Shown in pieces: positions 35,370 through 44,176 of a DNA stretch of 53,708 nucleotides. The DNA comes from Zhongshania aliphaticivorans (GTDB lineage: Bacteria > Pseudomonadota > Gammaproteobacteria > Pseudomonadales > Spongiibacteraceae), in assembly GCF_902705855.1 (NCBI RefSeq), contig NZ_CACSIJ010000011.1, positions 435,127-488,834 on the forward strand. The letters run 5' to 3'. The position numbers and the translations under genes are program-made. Each line of letters opens with the position of its first letter. Position 1 is the stretch's first letter. The notes beneath the pieces were generated by a model that was given only the letters and a program-made list of their open reading frames with translations, was not told the origin of the DNA and searched no databases.

Positions 35370-36824
35370 CTAACGTTCGCGAATATGGGCGGTGTAGCCA
35401 CCTTTATCCGAGGGGACTAAATCCATAAATTGGTTGATGCAATCCGGTACTTCTTCACTGCGGTGGCTAACGAATAAAATACGGGTTTGACCATGGGCGG
35501 CAATTTGATCGACGGCGCCCAGCAGCTTGGATTTTTGCTCGTTGTCTAGGCCAATGCAGGGTTCGTCTAAAATCAGAATACGGGGTGATTTCACCATTGC
35601 CCGCGCCAGCAAAATCATGCGTTGCTCGCCAAAGGATAGACGATCGAAGCGTTGATCTTTGAGTGGCAGTAACTCTAGAGCATCGAGCCAGGCAATTAAT
35701 AACTGGCGCTGGCCTTCGCTGTAGTCAGTATACAAACCCACCGAGTCGAACAGCCCAGACGCGACAACATCTATCACCTTGGTGCGCTTTAAATTACTCA
35801 TTTGCATGCTGGTATTGAGCAGGCCAAATTGAGATTTCACCTCCCATATACTTTCGCCGCTACCGCGCTGACGGCCAAATAGAAATACTTGCTGGCCGTA
35901 AGCTTTATCATTTTCTCCACAGAGCAGACCTAGCAGGGTGGATTTGCCCGCGCCGTTTGGTCCGCTGATACAGCAGTGCTGATGGGGCATGAGCGTCCAA
36001 TTAATATCGCTGAGTACCTGTTTACCACGGAAGTTTACGTTGATGTCGCGCAGCTCTAACAACGCTGCGCCTGAGGGGTGGGCGGGCGCCTCTGCAATGG
36101 GTAAAGGCTTCGCGTAGTGGTGAACGGCCTTCGCTTGTTGCTTGGCATCTTTGGCGCTGCACTCTCCCAGTATTTTACCTTGGGCTATTTTGAATACGGT
36201 GTCGATGGCGTCGGGTATATCGTTGGCGTCTTTGGTGAGCAACACTAGCGGTGTAGGCGAGCTAACTAATTCTGCGAGCAGGCTGTGCATTTCTGCTTGG
36301 GCTTTTACGTCTAAGCCTTCAAAGGGGTTGTCTAGAATTAAGGCTGCGGGTTTGGCAAATAGCGCGCGGGCTAATAGGGTCTTGCGACTTTCGCCTGTCG
36401 ATATATAGCGAATGCCCTGTTCAAGAATATGGCCGATACCGAGACGCTCACAGAGTTGGCTAAATTCGGCATTTGCTTCGTGGCCCTGCAGAATAATGTT
36501 CTGCACAGTCGTACCAACATCGAAGGCATCTTCGCGGGTTTCACTGTCGTCAAAACGGCGATCGCGCTCGATTAATTCGCGGTGTAGGTCAAAGGATATA
36601 TGTGCAATATTCGCCGGCCCAGCATCGTCAGCATAACTCACCTCGCCACTATTGGGGCGCAGGGAGTCTGTGATCAGCTTGGCGAGGGTGGTTTTGCCGG
36701 CACCATTGCCACCAAGAATGGCAATGTGCTGGCCCTGTGGCCACTGCCAATTAAAGTCGTCGAGGATGGGGTCGAGTTGGTAGGCAAAGCGAATATGTTC
36801 AAGGCGGACAATAGGGGCTGACAT
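35370..36824 (-). CDS. Tandem ATP-binding cassette protein, ModF-like
   Basis: 484 residues with two complete ABC ATPase modules in one chain and no membrane segments. First: GGNGAGKTTL Walker A, STGESRKTLLARAL signature, LILDNPFEGLD Walker B. Second: GPNGAGKSTLLGLL, LSFGEQRMILLARAMV, LILDEPCIGLD. The pattern matches ModF/PhrA-type proteins next to molybdate uptake genes in E. coli, but no modABC is present, so the function stays open. A 62-base gap carrying a strong inverted repeat separates it from the LOG gene upstream. Confidence 0.8.
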   Translation of the reverse strand: MSAPIVRLEHIRFAYQLDPILDDFNWQWPQGQHIAILGGNGAGKTTLAKLITDSLRPNSGEVSYADDAGPANIAHISFDLHRELIERDRRFDDSETREDAFDVGTTVQNIILQGHEANAEFSQLCERLGIGHILEQGIRYISTGESRKTLLARALFAKPAALILDNPFEGLDVKAQAEMHSLLAELVSSPTPLVLLTKDANDIPDAIDTVFKIAQGKILGECSAKDAKQQAKAVHHYAKPLPIAEAPAHPSGAALLELRDINVNFRGKQVLSDINWTLMPHQHCCISGPNGAGKSTLLGLLCGENDKAYGQQVFLFGRQRGSGESIWEVKSQFGLLNTSMQMSNLKRTKVIDVVASGLFDSVGLYTDYSEGQRQLLIAWLDALELLPLKDQRFDRLSFGEQRMILLARAMVKSPRILILDEPCIGLDNEQKSKLLGAVDQIAAHGQTRILFVSHRSEEVPDCINQFMDLVPSDKGGYTAHIRER

Positions 36825-36866
36825 GTGAAACCGTTACGCAGAAAAATAGGCGCGTATTGTACCATA

Positions 36867-36902
36867 AGCAAGAGTATCAATAGGGAGCTTGATACTCTTG
36901 CT
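36867..36902. repeat. 14-bp perfect inverted repeat between LOG and ABC genes
   Basis: AGCAAGAGTATCAA (36867-36880) and TTGATACTCTTGCT (36889-36902) are exact inverted copies around an 8-base loop. No U run on either strand, so it is not an ordinary terminator. Just before the ABC gene start on its strand; an operator or RNA-structure element is possible. Confidence 0.85.
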
Positions 36903-36910
36903 GACAATGC

Positions 36911-37786
36911 TTAACAACGTATGCATTGCCCTGGGCTGAGTTGATAGAAATCAACAATTTGCTGCCAGGCTTGCTCTGCGGTATCGACAATGGAAATCAT
37001 ATTTACATCGTCGGGGCTGATTACGCCTTCGTCGCGTAAAAATTCTAAATTGATCGCTTGACGCCAAAACTCATGGCCGATGAGGATGATGGGCACCCGT
37101 TTTGATTTGCCGGTTTGAATAAGGGTCAGGGCCTCGAAGAGTTCGTCGAAGGTACCAAAGCCGCCGGGACAAACGATGAGCGCCTTCGCTCGCAGCATAA
37201 AGTGCATTTTGCGAATGCCGAAGTAGTGGAAACGGAAACAAAATTCAGGGCTGATATAGGGATTGGGCTCTTGTTCGTGGGGTAGTACGATATTTAAACC
37301 GATGGAGCGGCCACCTGCTTCCATTGCGCCGCGATTTGCCGCTTCCATAATCCCTGGGCCACCGCCGGTCACCACGTAGAGCTGTTCGTTCTCATCGCAA
37401 TTTGCAGAGTGAGAGGCAATGAGCTCCCCCAATTTTTGCGCCTGTTGGTAGTGGTGGCTATTGCGCTGTTCGCGTTTTGCGGCGCGTATTTTGGCGGGGT
37501 CACCGTCGGTCTCGGCGGCTTTGAGGGCCGCATCGGCGTCCTCTGGGGACAGAAAACGCGCACTCCCAAAAATGACAATGGTGGATTCTACGCCGTGTTC
37601 TTTTAATATCATTTCAGGCTTTTGCAATTCCAGATGGAAGCGCAGGCCGCGTAATTCCTCTCGGAGTAAAAAGTCTTGGTCGGTATAGGCTAGTCGATAC
37701 GCGGCGGGAATGTCTTGTTGGTTGCTGGGCATTTCTTCGCGAGCGGATGGGAAGTTGGCGCCGCGCAGTTCTGATTTATTCGGCAT
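36911..37786 (-). CDS. LOG family protein (nucleotide 5'-monophosphate nucleosidase type)
   Basis: 291 residues. A Rossmann-like core with STIVIFGSARF, VTGGGPGIMEAANRGAMEAGGRSIGLNI and CPGGFGTFDELFEALTLIQTG (the PGGxGTxxE motif of LOG/lysine-decarboxylase-like proteins). Members hydrolyse the N-glycosidic bond of nucleoside monophosphates. A N-terminal extension of about 60 residues (MPNKSELRGANFPSAREEMP onward) precedes the fold, which is longer than in the smallest LOG proteins. Divergent from nhaA across 246 bases. Confidence 0.85.
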   Translation of the reverse strand: MPNKSELRGANFPSAREEMPSNQQDIPAAYRLAYTDQDFLLREELRGLRFHLELQKPEMILKEHGVESTIVIFGSARFLSPEDADAALKAAETDGDPAKIRAAKREQRNSHHYQQAQKLGELIASHSANCDENEQLYVVTGGGPGIMEAANRGAMEAGGRSIGLNIVLPHEQEPNPYISPEFCFRFHYFGIRKMHFMLRAKALIVCPGGFGTFDELFEALTLIQTGKSKRVPIILIGHEFWRQAINLEFLRDEGVISPDDVNMISIVDTAEQAWQQIVDFYQLSPGQCIRC

Positions 37787-38032
37787 TTATTATTTCCTTA
37801 CGAATGACTGCCTTCTATGCTGCGTCAAGTTGGGGATAGGGGCAAGGCCTGTCTGCTTTCTATCACAGATTGTTTATTGCGCCCAGACGATAAAGAAGTG
37901 GAATAGCTTGTGTTGGACTGTCTAGGCGGTATGATCTTTGAAAAGCCGTAATAACAAGGCGGGTGATGCTGCTGGCGTTTACAGACTGCAAAGCCCAAAT
38001 AATGAGTGGCGTGGCAATTCACACAGGTTTTT

Positions 38033-39217
38033 ATGACGCAATCAGACGATTCATTTATCAGTCATTTTTTAAAGCAAGAGTCCGCTGGCGGAATTTTATT
38101 GGTTATGGCGAGTGCCATTGCTATGGTGCTGGCAAATAGCCCTCTCGTCAGTGTTTATAATTTATTGATAGACACCCCCGTAGTGGTGCAGGTTGGCGCA
38201 CTAGCACTTGCGAAACCCTTGTTGATGTGGGTTAACGATGGCTTTATGGCGGTGTTTTTCCTGTTGGTTGGCCTTGAACTCAAGCGCGAGTTTTTAGAGG
38301 GTGAGCTCTCTGACCTGCGTAAAATTATTCTGCCAGGTTTGGGCGCTATTGGTGGTATGGTCGTACCGGCGTTGATTTATGTTCTTTTAAATCCGAGTGA
38401 CCCAGTGGCAATGCAGGGCTGGGCAATTCCCACCGCAACAGATATCGCCTTTGCTCTTGGTGTTTTGAGTTTGTTGGGTTCTCGGGTGCCGCTAAGTCTA
38501 AAGGTATTTTTAACCTCACTGGCAATTTTTGACGATATTGGCGCGATTTTGATCATCGCGTTCTTTTATACCAGCAAAATTTCGCTGACCGCCTTGCTGA
38601 TAGCCGCCGCTTGTATTGCGGTGTTGTGGTGTTTGAATCGTCGTGGCATCGATGAAAAAAGCCCCTATATGATTGTAGGCTTGGTGATGTGGATCGCACT
38701 GGTCAAGTCCGGTGTGCACGCTACCTTGGCGGGGGTTGTTCTTGCACTGTTTATTCCTATGCAGGCAAAAGATCCCTCGCAAAGTTCGCCGGCTAAATCG
38801 TTAGAGCATGATTTGCACAGTGCGGTGGCCTTCTTTATTTTACCAATTTTTGCTTTCTGCAATTCGGGTATCAGTTTTAGCGGGGTTGGTATAGAGAATA
38901 TTATGCACGGTGTCCCGCTGGGTATTACGCTGGGATTGTTTGTGGGTAAACAACTCGGTGTGTTTGTGTTTTGTTGGTTAGGCATAAAGTTAAATCTCAC
39001 CCGTTTACCTGATGATATGTCGTGGGCGTCCTTGTATGGCACGGCTTTATTGTGCGGTATTGGTTTTACCATGAGTTTGTTTGTAGGGTCTTTGGCCTTT
39101 GAAGAAACAGGTGTGAGTAGAATGTTTGACGAGCGCCTAGGTATTATTTTGGGCTCTTTATTGTCGGGTGGTTTGGGCTATGCTGTGTTGCGTTTTAGCT
39201 TGCCGGCCAAGGAATAA
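38033..39217 (+). CDS. nhaA: Na+/H+ antiporter NhaA
   Basis: 394 residues from ATG at 38033 (an upstream in-frame start at 38006 would add nine residues). About twelve membrane helices. The ion-site Asp pair is in SLAIFDDIGAILIIAFFY (D-D about residues 159-160), with TATDIAFALGVLSLLG, VNDGFMAVFFLLVGLELKREFLEG and a C-terminal FTMSLFVGSLAF. Exchanges Na+ or Li+ for protons; expected in a salt-exposed organism. DUF1295 gene follows after 11 bases. Confidence 0.96.
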   Translation: MTQSDDSFISHFLKQESAGGILLVMASAIAMVLANSPLVSVYNLLIDTPVVVQVGALALAKPLLMWVNDGFMAVFFLLVGLELKREFLEGELSDLRKIILPGLGAIGGMVVPALIYVLLNPSDPVAMQGWAIPTATDIAFALGVLSLLGSRVPLSLKVFLTSLAIFDDIGAILIIAFFYTSKISLTALLIAAACIAVLWCLNRRGIDEKSPYMIVGLVMWIALVKSGVHATLAGVVLALFIPMQAKDPSQSSPAKSLEHDLHSAVAFFILPIFAFCNSGISFSGVGIENIMHGVPLGITLGLFVGKQLGVFVFCWLGIKLNLTRLPDDMSWASLYGTALLCGIGFTMSLFVGSLAFEETGVSRMFDERLGIILGSLLSGGLGYAVLRFSLPAKE

Positions 39218-39228
39218 ATTAAATTTTA

Positions 39229-40134
39229 ATGAGTGAAAAGCCGTCAAGTAGCGCAGCAGTATCGCAAATTAAGTCAGCGTTAATTAGCATAGTAACACTA
39301 CTTGTTATGCTGGCAATAACTGCGACAATCGCTGCGTTGTCTTCCCTAGGTATGTCGATGCAATTCGGGCTCACCGTGTCGATGTGGGCGCTGATTATTG
39401 CGTTAGGGTGTCAGTGGCTTGGTTTTGTTCATGCCTATTTTTATCAAACTGAACGGTATTACGATTTAGTCGGTGCCATTGCTAATATTGCCGTCGTTGT
39501 TTTCGTTCTGAGTTTTGCAGAGCATCGAGATCTTCGTGCATTACTGTTAGCCACGCTAATTACTTTATGGGCGGTGCGACTTGGTGGCTTTTTGTTTGTA
39601 CGTATTTTAAAGGACGGTGGTGATGGTCGCTTCGATGATATTAAAACGAATTTCTTTCGTTTTTTATTAACATGGACATTGCAGGGTGTCTGGGTATTTT
39701 TTATTCAGCTTTGTGCCATCTTGGCGATTAGTGCTCAAAGCACTCAGCCCTTAGATGTGTTTGCTATTGTTGGCGGTATTATTTGGCTGCTCGGTATGGC
39801 CATTGAAACCGCAGCGGATTGGCAAAAGCGCAGGTTTAGATCGCAGCTCCAAAATAAGGGCCAATTTATTAGCACAGGTTTGTGGGCAAGATCGCGCCAT
39901 CCGAATTATTTCGGCGAGATTGTGCTTTGGATCGGTATTGCAATAGTGGCATTGCCGGCCTTAAGTGGCTGGATGTATTTCGGTTTGCTGTCGCCTTGTT
40001 TTGTTGTTTTTCTATTAACGCGTGTTAGTGGTATTCCTCTGCTAGAGGCTCGGGCAGACAAGCGGTGGGATGGCGATGCTGATTATCTGCATTATAAAAA
40101 TACCACGCCGGTGTTGATTCTTAAGCTGCGTTGA
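39229..40134 (+). CDS. DUF1295 (steroid 5-alpha-reductase-like) membrane protein
   Basis: 301 residues, about seven membrane helices. C-terminal region RSRHPNYFGEIVLWIGIAI (about 222-240) is the signature of the DUF1295/steroid 5-alpha-reductase C-terminal domain, followed by LLTRVSGIPLLEARADKRWDGDADY. Family members include methyltransferase-like and reductase-like enzymes; here the substrate is unknown. It starts 11 bases after the nhaA stop with no clear Shine-Dalgarno, so coupling to nhaA is likely. Confidence 0.85.
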   Translation: MSEKPSSSAAVSQIKSALISIVTLLVMLAITATIAALSSLGMSMQFGLTVSMWALIIALGCQWLGFVHAYFYQTERYYDLVGAIANIAVVVFVLSFAEHRDLRALLLATLITLWAVRLGGFLFVRILKDGGDGRFDDIKTNFFRFLLTWTLQGVWVFFIQLCAILAISAQSTQPLDVFAIVGGIIWLLGMAIETAADWQKRRFRSQLQNKGQFISTGLWARSRHPNYFGEIVLWIGIAIVALPALSGWMYFGLLSPCFVVFLLTRVSGIPLLEARADKRWDGDADYLHYKNTTPVLILKLR

Positions 40135-40183
40135 TCATTTGCCGAATTTATATTGGAATAAATATTAGGACGGATTAGTCGTT

Positions 40184-41743
40184 ATGATTGAACCCATTTT
40201 AGTGGGGCTCGCCTTTGTTGCGGGATTGGCTTTTCGGCGTGCGGGTATGCCGCCGTTGCTGGGGTATTTGTCGGCGGGATTTTTAGCGGGCGGTTTACAG
40301 ATTGGCGATGCTGAAATTATCCACACTCTGTCTGAAGTCGGTATTATCCTTCTGTTATTTACCATCGGACTAAAATTGAATATCAGGGAATTGTTGGCGC
40401 CACAAATTTGGGCAACGGCGTCTTTACACACCGCTATTGTGGTGCCGTTAACGGCGGGCATGTTGTTGTGCCTAGTGTGGTTAATGCCCAGTGTAGAGGC
40501 GATAGATACCTCCGTGGCTTGGATGCTGGCCTTTGCACTGTCATTTTCTAGTACGGTATTTGCGGTCAAAATTTTCGATGAGCGCGGTGAGGGCGCTGCC
40601 CTGCACGCAAAAATTGCGATCGGTATTTTGGTGGTGCAGGATATTTTTGCCGTTACATACTTGGTGTTTTCCGCCGAGGAGGCACCGTCGCCTTGGGCTT
40701 TTGCTTTATTAGGCCTGCCCCTGCTTAGGCCGCTATTAGTTTTTCTGCTAAAACAGGCAGGGCACGGAGAACTATTGGTTTTATTTGGTATTGCAGTGGC
40801 CCTTGGTAGTGCTGAACTATTTGAAATGGTGCATTTGGAAGGAGGCTTGGGCGCACTGTTATTTGGTGTGCTGTTGTCGAACATTTCTAAGAGCGTTGAG
40901 CTGTATAAAGGCCTTATTAATTTTAAAGATATTTTTCTAACCGCGTTTTTTCTCAGTATTGGCTACGCCGGCTTACCCAGCGGCGAAATGCTCTTGGTAG
41001 CTCTTGCCATCGGCGGTCTAATTTTATTGAGGCCCTTAATTTATTTTGCCCTTTTGGTGATGTTCCGCCTGCGGGCTCGAACCTCGCTGTTAGTCGGTTT
41101 GTCACTATTTAATTACAGCGAATTCGGGCTAATAGTGGCGGCGATGGCGGTTAAAGGTGGACAGCTTCCTGCGGAGTGGCTAACGACATTAGCGGTGGCA
41201 ATGGCCTTGTCCCTGTTTATTGCGGTGCCATTTAATACCCATGTGCATTCTTTATATGCGCGTTTGGCCACACGTTTGCAAAAAATGGAGCGCAGTGAAT
41301 TGCTGCTGCAAGAGCGCCCAGTGGACTTAGGTGATGCCGAGATTCTTATTTTTGGTATGGGTCGTATCGGCAGCGGCGCCTACGATTATTTGAGTCAGCA
41401 TTACCCCAATAAAATTATTGGTGTAGAGGAAAGTGCAGATAAAGCCTTAAAACTGAGATTGGCCGGCAGGCTGTGTGTACCTGGGGATGCCAGCGACCGG
41501 GATTTTTTAGAGCGCGCAGACTTACATAGACGTAAAACGGTGCTGGTTAGCTTAACCAACCATGCTGAGAATGTGGATGTTGTTAAACTGCTTCAACAGC
41601 TTAATTACCAAGGACGGATCGCCGTGGTATCGCGATTCCCTGATCAACATGAAGAGCTGACCCGCATGGGCTGTATTACCTTTAATCTTTACGCAGAAGC
41701 CGGTCATGGTTTTGCAGAGCGGGTAATGGAAGAGTTGGTCTAA
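40184..41743 (+). CDS. KefC-like cation/proton antiporter with TrkA-N domain
   Basis: 519 residues. N-terminal Na/H exchanger domain of about twelve helices (residues 1-370; PPLLGYLSAGFLAGG, LLLFTIGLKLNIRELL, ALSFSSTVFAVKI, IGILVVQDIFAVTYL) and a C-terminal TrkA-N/RCK domain with ILIFGMGRIGSGAYDYL nucleotide-binding motif (about 386-402) and VSLTNHAENVDVVKLL. The CPA2 family exports K+ or Na+; KefC is gated by glutathione. The last part ends at residue 519, with no TrkA-C domain. KefF is not seen nearby, so the gating partner is unknown. Confidence 0.87.
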   Translation: MIEPILVGLAFVAGLAFRRAGMPPLLGYLSAGFLAGGLQIGDAEIIHTLSEVGIILLLFTIGLKLNIRELLAPQIWATASLHTAIVVPLTAGMLLCLVWLMPSVEAIDTSVAWMLAFALSFSSTVFAVKIFDERGEGAALHAKIAIGILVVQDIFAVTYLVFSAEEAPSPWAFALLGLPLLRPLLVFLLKQAGHGELLVLFGIAVALGSAELFEMVHLEGGLGALLFGVLLSNISKSVELYKGLINFKDIFLTAFFLSIGYAGLPSGEMLLVALAIGGLILLRPLIYFALLVMFRLRARTSLLVGLSLFNYSEFGLIVAAMAVKGGQLPAEWLTTLAVAMALSLFIAVPFNTHVHSLYARLATRLQKMERSELLLQERPVDLGDAEILIFGMGRIGSGAYDYLSQHYPNKIIGVEESADKALKLRLAGRLCVPGDASDRDFLERADLHRRKTVLVSLTNHAENVDVVKLLQQLNYQGRIAVVSRFPDQHEELTRMGCITFNLYAEAGHGFAERVMEELV

Positions 41744-41917
41744 GTAAATTTCCCTATTGTTAAATCCAAAAAGCGAGCCTTTTCGTACGCTGAGTGGATA
41801 GCACTGTCTATATAAATGAGTTAGTGCAGTAGCTAGTCAAAGTCAGTTAAGCGGTTCTGCCGTTTAGCTTTTCAGTGCATAGGATTTGTTGCTGCCTCAC
41901 TTAAAGGTACTTAGCGT

Positions 41918-43969
41918 ATGGAAATTTTAGATAATAATTCACAAAGCCGTTTTGGCTATACTTCGTTTCATCGCACGGCTCTGGCTGGAGCTGTACTGAT
42001 AGCTGCTATGGGCCTAGCCGCTTGTGACGGAGACGATGGACGAGATGGTGCTTCAGGTGCAGCGGGGGCTCCCGGCACTAATGGTAGTAATGGTTTAGAC
42101 GGTCAAAACGGCACCCCAGCTTTTGCGCCGGCGACGATTTTAGTGGCCAGCAATGGTGGGGGTGATACCAATGTAAGGGTACGAAATGAGTCATTGGGGT
42201 TATTAAATACCTATAGTAGTGGTGCTAATGAAGGCTTGCTGGTCGATCAGGCGGGGCATTTGGTGCAGGCACAAGATGCGGTGATGCCGGCTAGTATTGT
42301 GACTGCGTGTAACGCGGTCAGTAGAAATAGTGGTGATGCAAGTCGAGCGCTTAGTGGCGCCAGCACTGGTTTAGTAAATCCCAAGGGCATTGCTAAAATA
42401 GATAGCGCGGGTTTGGTGGTTGTGGCTAATGTTGGTGGCAATAACCTGTTGATATTTGGCGCGGCAGCAGTTGGTGATCAAGCTCCTTTGGCGACGGTTA
42501 GTTTAGGCGCAAACGCTTGGGATATTGTTTATGACGATACTAAAGACCGTTTGTTTGTCGCCCAAACGAATGGTTCTGTTGCGGTGTTTGACGATTTTTC
42601 AACCGATCTTGGCGCGATGACGCCGCGGATATTCACTTCATCAACTGCTGGTGCCACCACCAATCTTCACGGTATAGACTATGACCCAGCAGGTGATCGC
42701 TTAGTTGTTAGCGATGTCGGTTCGGCTACCGATGCGACTGATGGTCGTCTGTATGTATTTGCCAATGCGAGTACTGCCACCGGTAGTGTCACCCCGAGTG
42801 TGACTATTTTTGGTTCTAATACTCGTTTGGGTAATCCTGTTGATCTTGAGTTGGATGGCAGCGACGTTCGTATTGCCGAAAAATCTAATGACGCGATTTT
42901 GGTTTATCGGAATATTTTTGAAAGTGCAGGCGGAGATTTACCCGCTGATGTGGCCTTTGCAACAACTAAGCCGGAATCTATCGCGGTTCTGCTAAATTCT
43001 GAACCTGTTTCGGGTGCAACAGATATTACAGACTCAACGACGGCTTATAGCTTACTTACCACCAGTAATCCCGGTGCTGGCCCAGCAGGTCTGCTTTTTA
43101 AGACCTCTCGTAACGTAGGTACTCCGGTGCAAACCTTTAATGCCGCCAGCGCAGCTACTGGTTTAACAGGTATTGAAAATGTAGTGTTAGACCGCAATGG
43201 CGATGCTTACATTGCTTATAACGCCGGCGCAACCCCGGGAATTGCTGTAGTAAGTGCCTTGAATGGTCGTAGTGGGGGTGGTTTTGACGTGTCCCGTGAT
43301 CGCACCATCTCTGGCGCCAACACCACATTGGTGACTCCTAAGGGCGTTGAAATTGCTGACGACCTCGGTCTAATTTTAGTGTCTGACACCGGTGTAAGTG
43401 GAGTGGTTATTTTTAGCAGCTGCGCGGCAGGTGATGTGGCGCCGTTGGCAACGCTGCCGGGTACCGGTACGCCGTGGGATAGTGACTATGACCCACTAAA
43501 CGATACTCTGTATGTGGCTCAAACCAACGGCAGTGTCGACGCTTATGATAACTTCTCCGTTGATCTTGGTAGCAATGGCGTATCAAGGACGATTACGCTC
43601 ATCCCAGCTGCGACCAATTTACACGCTGTTCGCTACGACCAGCGTTCAGACACGCTTATTTTGAGCGATGTGGGTTTGGCTGCTGATGCCGCCGATGGAG
43701 CGCTATTGGCACTGGAGTTTGCCTCCACGGCCAGCGGAGCTACTGCAGTAATTAAACGCGTTGCCGGACCGCTGACTGGTCTTGGCAATCCTGTTGATAT
43801 CGCGTTTGATGGCGCTGATTTGTATGTGGCAGAAAAAGCCAATGCTGGTGGCGCGATTCAAGTCTGGCGTAACTTTCTGACAGACACCAGCCTCACTGGC
43901 AGTGTTGCCCCTAGTAGCTCCGTGGCGACGGTGAACCCAGAGTCGATAGTATTGATGCGTAAGTTCTAG
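41918..43969 (+). CDS. Collagen-like, two-lobe beta-propeller-like lipoprotein
   Basis: 683 residues. Lipobox at LAACDGDD (lipidated Cys36; Asp at +2), then a short Gly-X-Y collagen-like run (about 37-66: GDDGRDGASGAAGAPGTNGS and on). The rest is two related halves: residues about 150-345 and 460-680 share VNPKGI/VTPKGV, W-D-x-x-YDD/DYDP, FVAQTNGSVAVFDDF / YVAQTNGSVDAYDNF, GNPVDL/GNPVDI and xPESIxVL. These look like propeller-type repeats; the repeat number was not counted. Probably a surface or periplasmic binding protein; function unknown. A strong terminator follows. Confidence 0.7.
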   Translation: MEILDNNSQSRFGYTSFHRTALAGAVLIAAMGLAACDGDDGRDGASGAAGAPGTNGSNGLDGQNGTPAFAPATILVASNGGGDTNVRVRNESLGLLNTYSSGANEGLLVDQAGHLVQAQDAVMPASIVTACNAVSRNSGDASRALSGASTGLVNPKGIAKIDSAGLVVVANVGGNNLLIFGAAAVGDQAPLATVSLGANAWDIVYDDTKDRLFVAQTNGSVAVFDDFSTDLGAMTPRIFTSSTAGATTNLHGIDYDPAGDRLVVSDVGSATDATDGRLYVFANASTATGSVTPSVTIFGSNTRLGNPVDLELDGSDVRIAEKSNDAILVYRNIFESAGGDLPADVAFATTKPESIAVLLNSEPVSGATDITDSTTAYSLLTTSNPGAGPAGLLFKTSRNVGTPVQTFNAASAATGLTGIENVVLDRNGDAYIAYNAGATPGIAVVSALNGRSGGGFDVSRDRTISGANTTLVTPKGVEIADDLGLILVSDTGVSGVVIFSSCAAGDVAPLATLPGTGTPWDSDYDPLNDTLYVAQTNGSVDAYDNFSVDLGSNGVSRTITLIPAATNLHAVRYDQRSDTLILSDVGLAADAADGALLALEFASTASGATAVIKRVAGPLTGLGNPVDIAFDGADLYVAEKANAGGAIQVWRNFLTDTSLTGSVAPSSSVATVNPESIVLMRKF

Positions 43970-43996
43970 TATCAATTTAATAGTAGTATAAAGCTC

Positions 43997-44030
43997 AAGT
44001 CCGCAGTCTTTTTGACTGCGGACTTTTTTT
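43997..44030 (+). terminator. Strong terminator after the collagen-like gene
   Basis: 12-bp perfect stem AAGTCCGCAGTC / GACTGCGGACTT with a TTTTT loop, then five more T after the closing TT. Confidence 0.95.
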
Positions 44031-44176
44031 ATTTTGTAGCATTTGCTTACTAAAACAGCGTTAAGATAAATATTCTGATCTGAGGGGTTGCCCCTTTCGA
44101 TGTTTCAGGCAAATGTCCATAATATCGGCGAGAAGCTGGGACGCTTGTCCGGCAAGCTGAATTCTGCGGGAGCACT

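Noticed and set aside
35370-36824. Double ABC protein as a ribosome-associated (ABC-F) factor
   Set aside because: The linker and the signature sequences resemble ModF/PhrA-type proteins; the long ABC-F linker and its typical context are not seen.
40165-40884. Long minus-strand frame inside the KefC-like gene
   Set aside because: Low-complexity Ser/Asn/Thr/Lys-rich product opposite an intact antiporter; a frame created by codon bias.
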